Shown: positions 39,982-49,801 of the stretch, in pieces
Position numbering within the stretch: the stretch's first letter is position 1
How the letters are laid out: the number at the start of each line of letters is the position of its first letter
NCBI RefSeq assembly: GCF_035046485.1
Contig: NC_085136.1
Span: 220,166,853-220,230,852 of the forward strand
Reading direction: 5' to 3'
DNA: 64,000 bases
Source of the DNA: Aedes albopictus
Taxonomy: Eukaryota > Arthropoda > Insecta > Diptera > Culicidae
Notes under the pieces: model-generated
What the model saw: only the letters and a program-made list of their open reading frames with translations
Told to the model about the DNA's origin: nothing
Databases searched by the model: none
Position numbers and translations under genes: made by a program

Positions 39982-42657
39982 CTATGGGTTGGGAACTAGG
40001 TCCCGGATGACCTGCTGGTCCGAGTTTTGGCAACGTGCCCTGTACCGCTCGATAGACTCACCAAAGCGCTCATCGAGTGTTTTTATTCCGGCCAGACGGT
40101 GGACCTCGGATGTTCTCATTCTCGGAGGAGTGTTGAGAATCATCCGTAGAAACTTGTTTTGAACTCGTTGGAGTTTCAGATGGTGTGTTTTGGCGCAGCT
40201 CTCCCAGACTGGCACGCCGTATTCGATGACTGGTAAGATGACCTGTTTGTAGACAGCAAGCTTGTTCTTCTGAGACAGGGTCGACTTCCGGTTGATGAGA
40301 GGATAAAGTGCTTTCAGTAAGATGTTACATTTGGTGACCGTCTTGTCGACCTGTTGTCTGAACAGCAGCTTACTGTCTAAGGTGAGGCCAAGATAATCGG
40401 CTATGTTCGACCATTCCACCGTTGAGCCATTGAGGGTGATCTTGCAATCCTCAGCCGGAACAAGTCTGGGGGATTTGGAATGGGGGAAGAGGATGGTCTG
40501 GGTCTTCGCCGCGTTGACACAAATCTTCCAGCTGGTGAAGTACTCTGTCAGGACATTCAGGCTTCTTTGCAGTCTCGACGTGAGCGCTCGTATAACCCTA
40601 CCGTTGTGGACGACTGCGGTATCATCGGCGAACAGCGACAGAGATCCATTTTCAGGGAGTTGGGGCATGTCCGAGGTGAAGATGTTGAACAGAAGTGGAC
40701 CTAGTATGCTTCCCTGCGGAACGCCGGCGGACACATCTTGCGCGTCAGAGACTGCAGCATGCATCGAAACACTGAAGGTCCTGCCCGACAGATAGTGTTG
40801 TACTATTTTCACCAGGTAGCTGGGAAGATTGTGTCGCTGTAGCTTGTACACTAGACCATCGTGCCAGACGTTGTCAAAGGCTTTTTCAACGTCTAGCAAG
40901 GCCATGGCGGATGTTTTGGTCACAGACTTGTTCCGCCTGAGGATGTTGGTTACTCGGTTCAGTTGGTGCACGGTAGAACGACCGTGTCGGAAGCCAAACT
41001 GTTCCTCAAGTAAGATGTTGTTTTCGTTGGTTGCGGCAAGAAGCCGTCTGTGGATCGCCTTTTCCAGGAGTTTTGATAACGCTGAGAGAAGGCTGATAGG
41101 GCGGTAACTTTTGGGGGAAGTAGGATCTTTCCCAGGCTTCGGGATAGGTATGACTTTAGCTAACTTCCACGACGAGGGGAAGTAGCTAAGTCTGAGGCAC
41201 TGATTGAAAATCAGTGCCAGATGTTGGTAGAACTGGGAGCTCAAGTTCTTGAGCTCCAAGTTCAGGATGTTGTCGAAGCCTGGGGCCTTCATATTTTTCG
41301 ATGTTTTAATGTAGGCCGTCAGTTCATCAGCTGTGATCTCCAACTCCTCCGAGAAGTCGTTGGGGACCAGATGAAGATTTGAAGCATGTTCATTGACGAC
41401 AGCTTCATGCGGACTGACAATGTCTTGCCCGAGATTGTGGGAGCTGATGAAGTGCCGGCCTAGCTCCGCAGCCTTCTCATCAGGGGTTATCAAACGATCC
41501 ACAGAGCTGGTGTTGTCCAGTGGACGCAACGGTGGAATGGGTCGAGATTTAGTTTTTAAAATTTTTGTCAACTTCCAGAACGGCTTAGCACAGTCTGGGA
41601 GAGAGCGGATCTTATTTGCAAATTCGTTATTTCTAAGGTCCACCATTCTGGCCTTAATAAGTTTATTCATACGATTTACATCGCTTTTCAAAGCAGGCAG
41701 ACCAGTGCGTTGGTACTGCCTGCGAGTGGTGTTGCGCAAACGAATGAGATCTTTGGTAAGCCTATCAATTGGTAGGGTGTTACTCACCGGGCGGGACTTC
41801 GGGACATGCTGCTCACGCGCCAAGGAGATGGCCGCCTCGATATTGTGGAGCTGCCGGTCGATGTCTTCAGGCGTTTCTGGGTGCACCTCGTAGTCGACGT
41901 TGCCATCGACGCACCGTTGGAACCGACCCCAGTCGACTCGATGGTAGTTCCTTCGGGTGATCGTATGCCGGTTGACCAGGGACCCAACTTCGGCCACCAC
42001 CGGGAAGTGGTCCGAGCTGAGATCGTGGTGGACGACCGGCTTGGAGATGTTGTTCGGCATGTTCGTGAGGAACACGTCGAGGATGGAGTGCACCCCAGAT
42101 CGGCTCAACCGGGTGGGAGCGTCCGGGCACAGGATGGTGTAGTCGCCTTCCTCCAGGTCCTGTTGGAGGATTATGCCGTTTTTGTTGCGGCGAGCGTTTC
42201 CCCACGCTTCATGCCTTGCGTTCAGGTCGCCTGCCAGGATGAACTGCCCCCGCCGCCGAGTGAGCTTGCGAAGATCTTGTTTCAAGGCCGCCGATGACTG
42301 GTCGGTTAGATTTGCTTGCTTGGGGCAGTAGGCTCCGATGATGGTGATTGGGCCTACGGTGGTGCTTATTTCGACACCGACGGCCTCGATGAATTTGAGT
42401 TGGAAGCTCGGCAGCAGGTGGCAGTTGATGTTGGACCGCAGGGCAATGGCAACACCTCCTCCGCTTGAGCCGCACCGGTCCAGCCTCACGAGACGGAAAC
42501 CTGGGACGAAGACATTCACCTCGGGCTTAAGGTGAGTCTCCGTGATGATTGCAATGTCGATCCCTTCCTCGTTAAGGAAGTTGACCAACTCACGATTTTT
42601 GTTCCGGATGGAACAAGCATTCCAGTTGCTGATTTTGATGATTTCCTCAGGGCCCAT
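39982..42657 (-). CDS. ORF2 of Jockey-like element: endonuclease-reverse transcriptase
   Basis: 891 residues, intact. The N-terminal apurinic-like endonuclease carries WNACSIRNK, ITETHLKPE, FILAGDLNARHEAWGN, SILDVFLTN and LSSDHFPV. A central reverse transcriptase has IPIPKPGKDPTSPKSYRPIS, EEQFGFRHGRSTVHQL, LLDVEKAFDNVWH, GVPQGSILGPLLFNIFTSD and the catalytic LSLFADDTAVV. The C-terminal region ends with TSEVHRLAGIKTLDERF. It nicks the target and copies element RNA onto it. Its ATG overlaps the end of ORF1 (ATGGGCCCTGA holds both start and stop), implying coupled reinitiation. The length is usual for the clade. No frameshift or stop is seen, so the copy may be active. Confidence 0.95.
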   Translation of the reverse strand: MGPEEIIKISNWNACSIRNKNRELVNFLNEEGIDIAIITETHLKPEVNVFVPGFRLVRLDRCGSSGGGVAIALRSNINCHLLPSFQLKFIEAVGVEISTTVGPITIIGAYCPKQANLTDQSSAALKQDLRKLTRRRGQFILAGDLNARHEAWGNARRNKNGIILQQDLEEGDYTILCPDAPTRLSRSGVHSILDVFLTNMPNNISKPVVHHDLSSDHFPVVAEVGSLVNRHTITRRNYHRVDWGRFQRCVDGNVDYEVHPETPEDIDRQLHNIEAAISLAREQHVPKSRPVSNTLPIDRLTKDLIRLRNTTRRQYQRTGLPALKSDVNRMNKLIKARMVDLRNNEFANKIRSLPDCAKPFWKLTKILKTKSRPIPPLRPLDNTSSVDRLITPDEKAAELGRHFISSHNLGQDIVSPHEAVVNEHASNLHLVPNDFSEELEITADELTAYIKTSKNMKAPGFDNILNLELKNLSSQFYQHLALIFNQCLRLSYFPSSWKLAKVIPIPKPGKDPTSPKSYRPISLLSALSKLLEKAIHRRLLAATNENNILLEEQFGFRHGRSTVHQLNRVTNILRRNKSVTKTSAMALLDVEKAFDNVWHDGLVYKLQRHNLPSYLVKIVQHYLSGRTFSVSMHAAVSDAQDVSAGVPQGSILGPLLFNIFTSDMPQLPENGSLSLFADDTAVVHNGRVIRALTSRLQRSLNVLTEYFTSWKICVNAAKTQTILFPHSKSPRLVPAEDCKITLNGSTVEWSNIADYLGLTLDSKLLFRQQVDKTVTKCNILLKALYPLINRKSTLSQKNKLAVYKQVILPVIEYGVPVWESCAKTHHLKLQRVQNKFLRMILNTPPRMRTSEVHRLAGIKTLDERFGESIERYRARCQNSDQQVIRDLVPNP

Positions 42658-44068
42658 ATTTGTGGAGGAAGTTCATCATCACCAGTGTGGCGGCTTCTAA
42701 TTGTTCCTGCCGAGAGCGGCAGCATCGCAGCTTGGTGTACAGCTCGCGCGTGTACTCCACCATCTGCTCAGGCGTGAACAGAGGGCCGTCGTCAAGTGGG
42801 GCGGTGGTGTTGTTTAGCCCTGTGCTTCCCCATCCGGGTGGCGGGGTACTTCGACCTGGGTTTCCCCAGGCTGATGTTGGTGGGGGCTGAGCATGCGGAG
42901 CTGCAGCAGCCGCCGCGAGGCGGGGTTGGACCGATTTCGCTTGGTAGGAGGGCTTCGGTTGGTGGCTTGGTTGTTGGCGGTGCGGTTGGAGCGGTGGGAG
43001 ATTCGGTACCTGGTAGCGGAGAGCCGGAAAGTGCTCCTCAGTCCTCGGGGGAGGTGGTTTCTGGCGCCGATCGCGCTGGTTTTGTGTGGAAGCTCTCTTC
43101 CGGATTTCCAGGAACTGTGCACGCTTGGGGCAGGCCCGGTTGTTACCTTCGTGGTTCGCGCCGCAATTGGCGCACTTGGGGTCAACTCCTTCATCCATCT
43201 GCTGGCAGTCGGCAGTGGTGTGCGGGCCGGCGCACTTGCCACAGCGGGATCGCATGTGGCAGTTCCGAGTTCCGTGACCGAACGCCATGCAGTTCCCACA
43301 TTGCGTCACGTCCTTCTTCTTTGGGCGGTAGCGCTCCCATTCGATGATGATGCTGAAGAGGGCTCGGGTTTTCACCAGCTCCGCCATGGTAACGGAGCCC
43401 TTCTCGATGTGCACCAGGTACAGCTTGTCCCGATGCGTTCCTGGTTCTCCTCGACGGATTGGGAACACCTTCAGTGGCTTCAGCTTGGCTGCCTTCAGTT
43501 CACTCATGATAGCCTCTGGCGAGTATTCCGGAAGTCCTCTGATGATTACTTTCATCGGTTTACTGCCAGGGGTGTCGTGAGTGTAGAACTCGTGCTTGAA
43601 AGCAGCCAAATAGCCGCTCACCTCGTTGAAGTCGTCCATCGTGGAGCACATAATCTTGGTCCCGGTGCTGCACAGCTTGAACAGCGGATGAATTTGTTTC
43701 ACCGCTAGTGCAGCCCGGAGAGCAGCGACATCCTTGGAGGATGTGAATAGCGGGGGAACCCGCACTTTCGTTGGCACTTCTTGCACCGGGAGGACGGCAA
43801 ATTGGTTATTCGCCAGCAGTGTCGACTGAGCCGACTGGGCGGTTCCGCTATGACGCGCGCGCTTCACGCCATCGGTAGACCCGGACGCCGCCGGGGATTC
43901 TTCGGAGGCGGATGCCTTCCTGCTATTGCGACCCATCGCAGGTGGATCTGGTCGCGGGCTTTTCGTTGCCAGGCGTTTCACTTTTTTGCCTTTTGCCAAG
44001 CGTAGCAAACAGGCAAGCGCCGGGGAGAGGTCGCGGGGAACCGAAATCGCGGGGAGAAAAAAAAACAC
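42647..44068 (-). CDS. ORF1 of Jockey-like element: Gag-like RNA-binding protein
   Basis: 473 residues. After a basic N-terminal region comes a PRE/C2HC-type region (VIIRGLPEYSPEAIMSELKA, WERYRPKKKDVTQ), then three zinc knuckles: CGNCMAFGHGTRNC, CGKCAGPHTTADC and CANCGANHEGNNRAC. A long Pro/Gln/Ala-rich tail follows. It should bind element RNA and form the ribonucleoprotein. ATG at 44068 is the first in frame after a ~70-bp 5' UTR. The 11-nt overlap with ORF2 is noted there. Confidence 0.92.
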   Translation of the reverse strand: MFFFLPAISVPRDLSPALACLLRLAKGKKVKRLATKSPRPDPPAMGRNSRKASASEESPAASGSTDGVKRARHSGTAQSAQSTLLANNQFAVLPVQEVPTKVRVPPLFTSSKDVAALRAALAVKQIHPLFKLCSTGTKIMCSTMDDFNEVSGYLAAFKHEFYTHDTPGSKPMKVIIRGLPEYSPEAIMSELKAAKLKPLKVFPIRRGEPGTHRDKLYLVHIEKGSVTMAELVKTRALFSIIIEWERYRPKKKDVTQCGNCMAFGHGTRNCHMRSRCGKCAGPHTTADCQQMDEGVDPKCANCGANHEGNNRACPKRAQFLEIRKRASTQNQRDRRQKPPPPRTEEHFPALRYQVPNLPPLQPHRQQPSHQPKPSYQAKSVQPRLAAAAAAPHAQPPPTSAWGNPGRSTPPPGWGSTGLNNTTAPLDDGPLFTPEQMVEYTRELYTKLRCCRSRQEQLEAATLVMMNFLHKYGP

Positions 44069-44163
44069 TACTTTTCAAACCGTAGCCGAGAGCGAGCGAG
44101 AAACACGTTCGCACGTGTCGCTTGAACGAACTGGAATGACGTTTTTTGGGTTTTTCGCTGCGG

Positions 44164-44171
44164 TATAAAAG
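44164..44171 (+). promoter_or_regulatory. Unit 3 TATA box
   Basis: TATAAAAG, followed by CTTCTTCTCATCTTCCATCA as in the other units. Its CCAAT box is on the left of the Jockey-like element. Confidence 0.6.
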
Positions 44172-44529
44172 CATCCTGCTTCTTCTCATCTTCCATCAGT
44201 CTTCTTCGACGCTTCGAAGGGGACGCATCAGCGGAGCGCTGGCCGACTATAAATTATAATCTTCTTTGCGCTTTCGCTCAGTATTCTTCCGTGCGTCGAG
44301 TGTGGTGGAGACAGTGAGAGCGCTGTTGCGTTTCGCTCCTCCATTCTTCTTCACACAGTCGAGCACGGAAGACCAACGGACGCACCACCGGCAACCGAGC
44401 AGCAGCGGCGGCGGTGGAATTCTCTTCACCCGGGCATGCGGGAATTTTCACTTTCTACATCGCAGCCAGCACCGTCGTCCAAGGAAGGAATTCTTCCAGA
44501 ATTTGGGTTTTGCGAAATCAAATTCAAAC

Positions 44530-44545
44530 AGTCCTTATCAGGGCT
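44530..44545 (+). terminator. Unit 3 histone-like stem-loop
   Basis: AGTCCTTATCAGGGCT: 6-bp stem (one G.U) and loop UAUC. Preceded by CAAAC and followed by AACATTTTGATTTCTCTGAA, then AGAG purines. Confidence 0.6.
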
Positions 44546-45081
44546 AACATTTTGATTTCTCTGAAAGAGTTAATGGAATTCTCCTATGAAGTGAAGAAAT
44601 GTAAGTGCCGACATTTTGAAACGAACAACTGCGAGAGCGCGATTGAAGTGCGTGAATTGGTGGAGGTACGGTACCACGGCCTGGGTGTAAAATGAAAATC
44701 TGAAATTTTACGATGACAAACAAATTTTACACGCTAACTCAGCCATTTATCGAATGATTTTAAAAACTTTCATATTCTTCCTTCATTCTTTCTTGACCCT
44801 TCGAGGGGGAGACCGAGCCAGTTTCTCCGTTTGCCTTTTGACGTAAACTACGTCTTACGGGAAGTACTGGGTGTAAAATGAAAATCTAAAATTTTGCGAC
44901 CGTCACGAAAAATTGATAGGTTTTGAGCGGTAATAACTCAGCCGTTCCACGACCGATTTTCAAAAGTTTTGCACCGATAGCTCACAAATTTATCTACGCG
45001 TTGAAATAATTATAACTAACTATTGATTTTCAACAGCAAACTATTGAAAATTTGGGAAAAGTGGACCCATGTTTTATCCAG

Positions 45082-45137
45082 CCAATCACATGCGAGCACA
45101 AGTGCGATTTTTCGTCGAGCACCACCCAGTATAAAAG
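45082..45137 (+). promoter_or_regulatory. Unit 4 promoter
   Basis: CCAATCAC at 45082-45089 and TATAAAAG at 45130-45137. The CTCGAGGAGAACGCATCGG phrase follows. A second internal copy of GGGGAACGCATCGGAAGAG is at 45342, but no intact 3' hairpin was found, so the unit is rearranged. Confidence 0.55.
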
Positions 45138-45869
45138 ATTACTGCTTCTTCCCATCTTCCTCCATTCTGCATCGACTCCTCGAGGAGAACGCATCGGAGG
45201 AGAACAGCCCAGTACCACCGTTTGCATTTTCGCTGCTCAGTTTACTTCCACATGCCGAGCACGGTGGTTGCCGACGGTCACGCGTCGTGTCGTCGTGCCT
45301 GGCCTGATGCGGTACAAGTGGAGCTGCTGACCAGTCCTGAGGGGAACGCATCGGAAGAGAACAGCCATAGTCATTCCGAGCGCGGTGGTAGCTGTCGGCG
45401 GTTGTGCGTGCGTCTTCGCGTCGGAGTGCGCGGCAGCACGAGTGGATCTGACGACTACACAGAGCAGTTTCTCCGTTTGCATGTTCGCTCAGTATTGGCT
45501 CTGACGGCAGCAAAAATGCACTCACTCCAATGGGAAATCCCATTTGTATCTGTCATCGTGTTGTGCGTGAAGAAGTATAAACAAACGTGTTTTGTCTCGT
45601 TTTGACGTAAACTACGTCTATGGGGAAGGTACGGTACTGTACCACGGCACCGGGTGTAAAATGAAAATCTAAATTTTGCGACCGTCACGAAATTATGAAA
45701 GATTTTGCACGCTAATAACTCAGCCATTTATTGACCGATTTTTAAAATTTTGCCATCAAACAATCGCAAAACTATGTCCCTTTCATGTCAAATAGAGAAA
45801 ACTATTGATTTTCAACAGCAAACTATTGAAAATTGCGGAAAAGTGAACCTATGTTTTAATTTTATCCAG

Positions 45870-45918
45870 CCAATCACGAGCGAGCACATTTTTTGGGTTT
45901 TCTCGCTTGGTATATAAG
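45870..45918 (+). promoter_or_regulatory. Unit 5 promoter
   Basis: CCAATCACG at 45870-45878 and TATATAAG at 45911-45918. The sequence between them (CACATTTTTTGGGTTTTC) is the homologue of the Jockey-like element's target site. Confidence 0.6.
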
Positions 45919-46246
45919 TTATTGTCTTCTTCTCATCTTCCATCATTCTTCCGCGACACCTCGAGGGGAACGCATCGGAGGACTGCTAGCCAGTTTCTCC
46001 GCTTGCTTCTCCCTTCAGTATGCTTTGGCTAGCCGAGCGTGGTGGTCGTCGGCTGTTGCCACTTGCTTTACCAGTCGTCGTCGCGTCGCCGTGCACGGTA
46101 CCAGTGGGGCCGCCAACCAGACCGGATCAGCTCTGCGAAAATTTTCTTCATTCTGGCTTCATCGGGCGTCCGGGCAGCGCAAGCCAACATTGGAATTAAC
46201 ACAATTATGGAACGCGCTTGCAGTAATACTGCAAGTAAATTAAAAC

Positions 46247-46262
46247 AGCCCTTGAAAGGGCT
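46247..46262 (+). terminator. Unit 5 stem-loop
   Basis: AGCCCTTGAAAGGGCT. Perfect 6-bp stem; the loop UGAA departs from the UNUN pattern. Confidence 0.55.
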
Positions 46263-46299
46263 ACGAAAATGTCCCACGGGAGTGAATCGAATAATTCTC

Positions 46300-46530
46300 A
46301 GGAGGAAAGCCTCCTTCAGTATGTTCTGCCTAGGCATGCGCGGTGGTCATCGGCTGATGCTAGTTGTCATGACAACGCTGTGCGCGGTACCAGTGGGGCC
46401 GCCAACCAGTTCACACTGGATCGGATCTGCGAAAACTTTCTCCATCGGGCGTCCGGGCAGCACAAGCCAACATCGGAATCAACAAAATTATGGAACGCGC
46501 TTGCAGAAATACTGCAAGTAAATTAAAACA
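46300..46530 (+). repeat. Internal duplication of unit 5 body
   Basis: CTCCTTCAGTATG.T.TGCCTA, GGTACCAGTGGGGCCGCCAA, GGGCGTCCGGGCAGC and TTATGGAACGCGCTTGCAG repeat the 46015-46240 body without a promoter. Confidence 0.75.
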
Positions 46531-46545
46531 GCCCTTGTAAGAGCT
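46530..46545 (+). terminator. Stem-loop of duplicated unit 5 body
   Basis: AGCCCTTGTAAGAGCT, loop UGUA, one stem mismatch. Followed by GTTCCACGGGAGTGAACCG. Confidence 0.5.
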
Positions 46546-46981
46546 TCGAAAATGTTCCACGGGAGTGAACCGTATAATTTTCTCATCAGGAAAGCCAATC
46601 ACTGTGAGCGCTGTGTGAAAATTGAACTGCGCTTTGTCGTAACATTGAGATATTCAATTCAAATGTGTGAAAACTGCGCTAGTTGATTGGCAATTGGAAA
46701 ACATTTTCTTCAACTCAGATGATGAAGAAATTTTCACTTTGATGAAATGTATTACTCAGTGTTGCCATATTTCAATGTGTGCAAATCTTCGCAAAATCCT
46801 TAAATGTTCTTTACAATTTTGCCGAAAAATTTATAGATTTATAGAAATTATTTGTTAAACATTATAATTGTGCTGATCGATTTGCAAAAGTTCAATGAGA
46901 TAATTATTATTGGAAAACATTTTGTGTGCACGGTGCGAAAATCTGTATGGCATCACTAATTTACACCCCTCTTTCATCTAA

Positions 46982-47041
46982 CCAATCACGTGCGAGAGGG
47001 GAATTTGAACCTCTATGCCGTCCTGCCGTCTAGTATATAAG
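46982..47041 (+). promoter_or_regulatory. Unit 6 promoter
   Basis: CCAATCACG at 46982-46990 and TATATAAG at 47034-47041, then TTCCATCATTCTTTCGTGAC and CTCGAGGAGAACGCATCGG. Confidence 0.6.
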
Positions 47042-47394
47042 TTATTGTCTTCTTCTTATCTTCCATCATTCTTTCGTGACACCTCGAGGAGAACGCATCG
47101 GAGTACAGCTAGCTAGTTTCTCCGTTTGCTTTTCCCTTCAGTATGCTTTCGTGCTTTCGTGTGTTCCCTTCGCATCGTCGTCGTGCGCGGCGGTACTGGA
47201 GCCCCCACCAGCCGGTTCAAACTGATGCACGGCAAAACTGATACGACACGGTAGCCTTGCTGCCCGACGACGTTTTGCACAGCATCGTCACGCAAAGCTA
47301 ACGCTGCCGATCTGGATTTGGTTGTCATAATTACCGAATTTCACCTCATGTACGCAATAATTGAACAATTATTGTTCAGCATATAGATTTAAAC

Positions 47395-47410
47395 AGCCCT
47401 TCTAAGGGCT
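47395..47410 (+). terminator. Unit 6 histone-like stem-loop with HDE-like purines
   Basis: AGCCCTTCTAAGGGCT, perfect stem and loop UCUA. About 18 nt downstream is ACAAGAGAGAACC, and further on CCAAGAAAGACG, both like the histone downstream element that pairs with U7 snRNA. Confidence 0.65.
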
Positions 47411-47459
47411 TCGAAAATGTTTTCCACAAGAGAGAACCGAATAATTTTCCAAGAAAGAC

Positions 47460-47850
47460 GCCGGGTCACACAAACTTCTTCTCATCTTTCATCATTCACA
47501 CCTCGAGGGGAACGCATCGGAAGACTGCTAGCCAGTTTCTCCGTTTGCTTCTCCCTTCAGTATGCTTTGGCTAGCCGGGCGCGGTCGGTTGTTGCTAGTC
47601 GTCTTTGCATCGTTGTGCGCGGTACCAGTGGGGCTGCTAACCAGTTCACACCGGATCAGATCTCTGGTGCGGCAGGAGCGAAAACTTTCTTCATTCTGGC
47701 TTCAAAGGGCGTCCGGGCAGCTTTGCAGAAGCCAACAAAATTACACCGCTGAATAGCGCTTGCAGTAAAACAGTCCTTGTAAGGGCTACGAAAATGTCCC
47801 ACGGGGGTGAAAGAATAATTTTCTAAGGACGAAAGCCCGGGACACAAGTG
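47460..47850 (+). repeat. Unit 7, promoterless
   Basis: Starts with CTTCTTCTCATCTTTCATCA and CTCGAGGGGAACGCATCGG, lacks CCAAT and TATA, and ends in hairpin AGTCCTTGTAAGGGCT at 47772-47787. It is probably a partial duplicate of unit 5. Confidence 0.6.
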
Positions 47851-48254
47851 TCAATCACTATGAGCGCTGTGTGAAAATTGAATAGCGCTCCGTCGCAACC
47901 ATGACATATTCAATACAAATTTGTTTAAACTGTGCTAGTTGATTGGCAATTTCGAAAACATTTTCTTCTTCTCACATGATGAAGAAAATTTCACTTTGAT
48001 GAATGTATTACTCAGTGTTGCCATATTTCAATGTGTGCAAGTCTTCGCAAAATTCGTAAATCTCTACAATTTTGCCTAAAAATTTGCATGATTTATCGAA
48101 ATTATGCAAATGTTCAATCGAAAGCATTTGGTGTGCGTTGTGAAAGTGTCGAAACCACCGAGAATTTAAAATCAACTGCATCAAAGGCGCGGAGCGGAAA
48201 TTGAATCATGTTTTGTCGCATAGGAGCTCAATTTTCTGTAAAATTGATTCGAAC

Positions 48255-48594
48255 AGTTCTTTAAAGGGCCAACAATTTTCTGAAAGATTGTACGGTGAGT
48301 TTTCCGAGAAAGTTGCTACCGCCAAGAATTTGAAACCAACTACATCAAAAGCATTTTGTGGAAATCAATACGCATCTTGTCGCAGAAAAGGCAACATTTC
48401 TCTAGTGCGAAAATTCCACTATTGCATTCCTTTTCATCATAACAAGTGTTTGAACATTGAGACTATCAAACCAATTATTCTAACAAAGCCTATCATCGTC
48501 GCTGTTCTGACATTTGTTGGCAGAACAACGAAATTATTGATGACACGTGCAATATTTTTAACAAATTCTGGTTCAAACAACCCTTTTGAGGGCT
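48255..48594 (+). repeat. Two degenerate terminal hairpins
   Basis: AGTTCTTTAAAGGGCC (48255-48270) and AACCCTTTTGAGGGCT (48579-48594), each preceded by TTCRAACA-like sequence and followed by TTTTC.GAAAGA.T purines. These are remnants of further units. The open frame spanning them is rejected as a gene. Confidence 0.45.
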
Positions 48595-48649
48595 TCATCA
48601 GCAGTTTTCAGAAAGAGTAAACGGCAGATTTTCTGACAAAGTGACGCTG

Positions 48650-49555
48650 GTGGTCACATAAGTGTTAAAACCGCCGAATTTTGCAACCTCCTACTAATAA
48701 ACTAAATGCAACAGCTTGTCTTATCACCTGGCCGTGTCACCGAATCTGGCGAGTACGCTTCCTTCTTGCGTGTACAGTGTATAGTTATAAAGGAATTTCT
48801 TGAGGCTTTGCTTATGCTTCAAACTTTGTAATAAATATTTCCAACACAAATCCCCAGAATCCACCAGAATCTTGTAGAATTTACCTTGTTAAAATTAACG
48901 ATTTCCAAACCATTAGCCACTACAAATTCTATTATTGATCCAAAGAAATTGCATAGTAGTCCTTTGTCGTTCATAACAAACTGTTTTACGTAGTTTACGT
49001 CATGCGGTTGTGTCTTGTACACACCCCTCTGATTTTTGAATGATCTGTTGGATTGCATCAGTTTAAATTCTTATAAAATGAACGGTTACCAAGACAATTC
49101 TGTTATAGGTAAAGATTATCAAATAGTTTTGACAAATTCGTTTATGGAAATATGTTGAAACCAACTACTACGCAGGTCAAGTCTTGCCGCATCCATTCAA
49201 AATTTCAAAAACCAGCAAACGCAGAGATATTGTGCGAGAGGATCTGAAATCTGTATCAATCTGGCGTCAAACACTGCTCAAGCAACAACTAAAAGAGGAT
49301 TATTCGAGGATTTGAGGTGAAATGTGAGGTATGAAAACTTTTATTTAATAATTGCAATTTCAAAAAAGTAACACCAACCGATTCCAATCAGTCTTATGAG
49401 CTTTTTCCTCAAACCTTCATCGGCATCAAGATGCATGACATAGCGACAAATCAATATTCATTAACAACAAGATTGATAAATCACCATCTCCAATCAAACC
49501 AACAGTTCTTTTCAGGGCCACCGAAAATTCTGCTCAAGGGTTAATTATCGAATTC
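48650..49555. other. No gene recognised
   Basis: Contains GACGTAAACTACGT (inverse, 48988-49001) followed by CATGCGGTTGTGTCTTGTAC, a block that recurs near 49930-49965. Otherwise AT-rich. Confidence 0.4.
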
Positions 49556-49559
49556 ATAG

Positions 49560-49801
49560 GGTTCGTTCAAATATTACGTAACGCTGAGGGGGGGAGGGAG
49601 GTCTAGAGCTGTATTACGCTTCATACACAATTTCAAAATATCCCATATAAAAGTTGATTGATTGATTTGACTTTATTAAAGAGGCTTTCAGCCCTTGGCT
49701 GGTTCGTCCCTCTATAAAAGTTGTTACGTGGGGGAAGGAGAGGATCGAAAACTGCCAAATTTTGCATTACCTACGTAATAATATATCATATGAATGAACC
49801 T
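49560..49801. mobile_element. MITE with GGTTCGTTCAAATATTACG ends
   Basis: GGTTCGTTCAAATATTACGT at the left and, inverted, GGTTCATTCATATGATATAT...ATTACGTA at the right. It hosts a 56-bp retroposon tail. Confidence 0.55.
49657..49712 (-). mobile_element. 56-bp retroposon 3' end with TSD
   Basis: Perfect 11-bp TSD TATAAAAGTTG (49646-49656 and 49713-49723). The minus strand reads ACCAGCCAAGGGCTGAAAGC, then CTCTTTAATAAAG and a (TCAA)n tail, homologous to 1975-2032. Confidence 0.8.

Larger units (their letters stand above)
39719..44138 (-). mobile_element. Full-length Jockey-clade non-LTR retrotransposon
   Basis: 4.42 kb on the minus strand, flanked by a perfect 17-bp TSD ACGTTTTTTGGGTTTTT (39702-39718 and 44139-44155). 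The 5' end begins CATTCCAGTTCGTTC, and both ORFs are intact. The 3' UTR (39719-39981) has no long A tail. Confidence 0.92.
37090..48620 (+). repeat. Array of histone-gene-like transcription-unit repeats
   Basis: At least six units (plus partial ones), each with a CCAATCAC box, then about 50 bp later TATA, then CTTC.TC.TCTTCCATCATTC, CTCGAGGGGAACGCATCGG, a 250-400 bp GC-richer body, and a 3' hairpin AGCCCT-N4-AGGGCT. The 4-nt loops are mostly UNUN as in histone mRNA stem-loops (UAUU, UCUA, UAUC, UGUA). A shared upstream block includes GCACCGGGTG.AAAATG and ACGCTAATAACTCA. No unit has a long conserved reading frame. It is split by a full Jockey-like element. Confidence 0.7.

Noticed and set aside
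40403..43708. Several antisense frames of 130-271 codons over the Jockey-like element
   Set aside because: Shadows of the GC-rich ORF1 and ORF2 on the other strand, with no recognisable motifs.
47113..47328. Minus-strand frame with SRSAALALRDDAVQNVV, considered as histone H4-like
   Set aside because: The resemblance is too short and lacks the H4 core. Kept only as a reason to run a sensitive histone search on the array.
48201..48620. 139-codon plus-strand frame
   Set aside because: It contains two degenerate terminal hairpins of the array and shows no domain. It is treated as non-coding.
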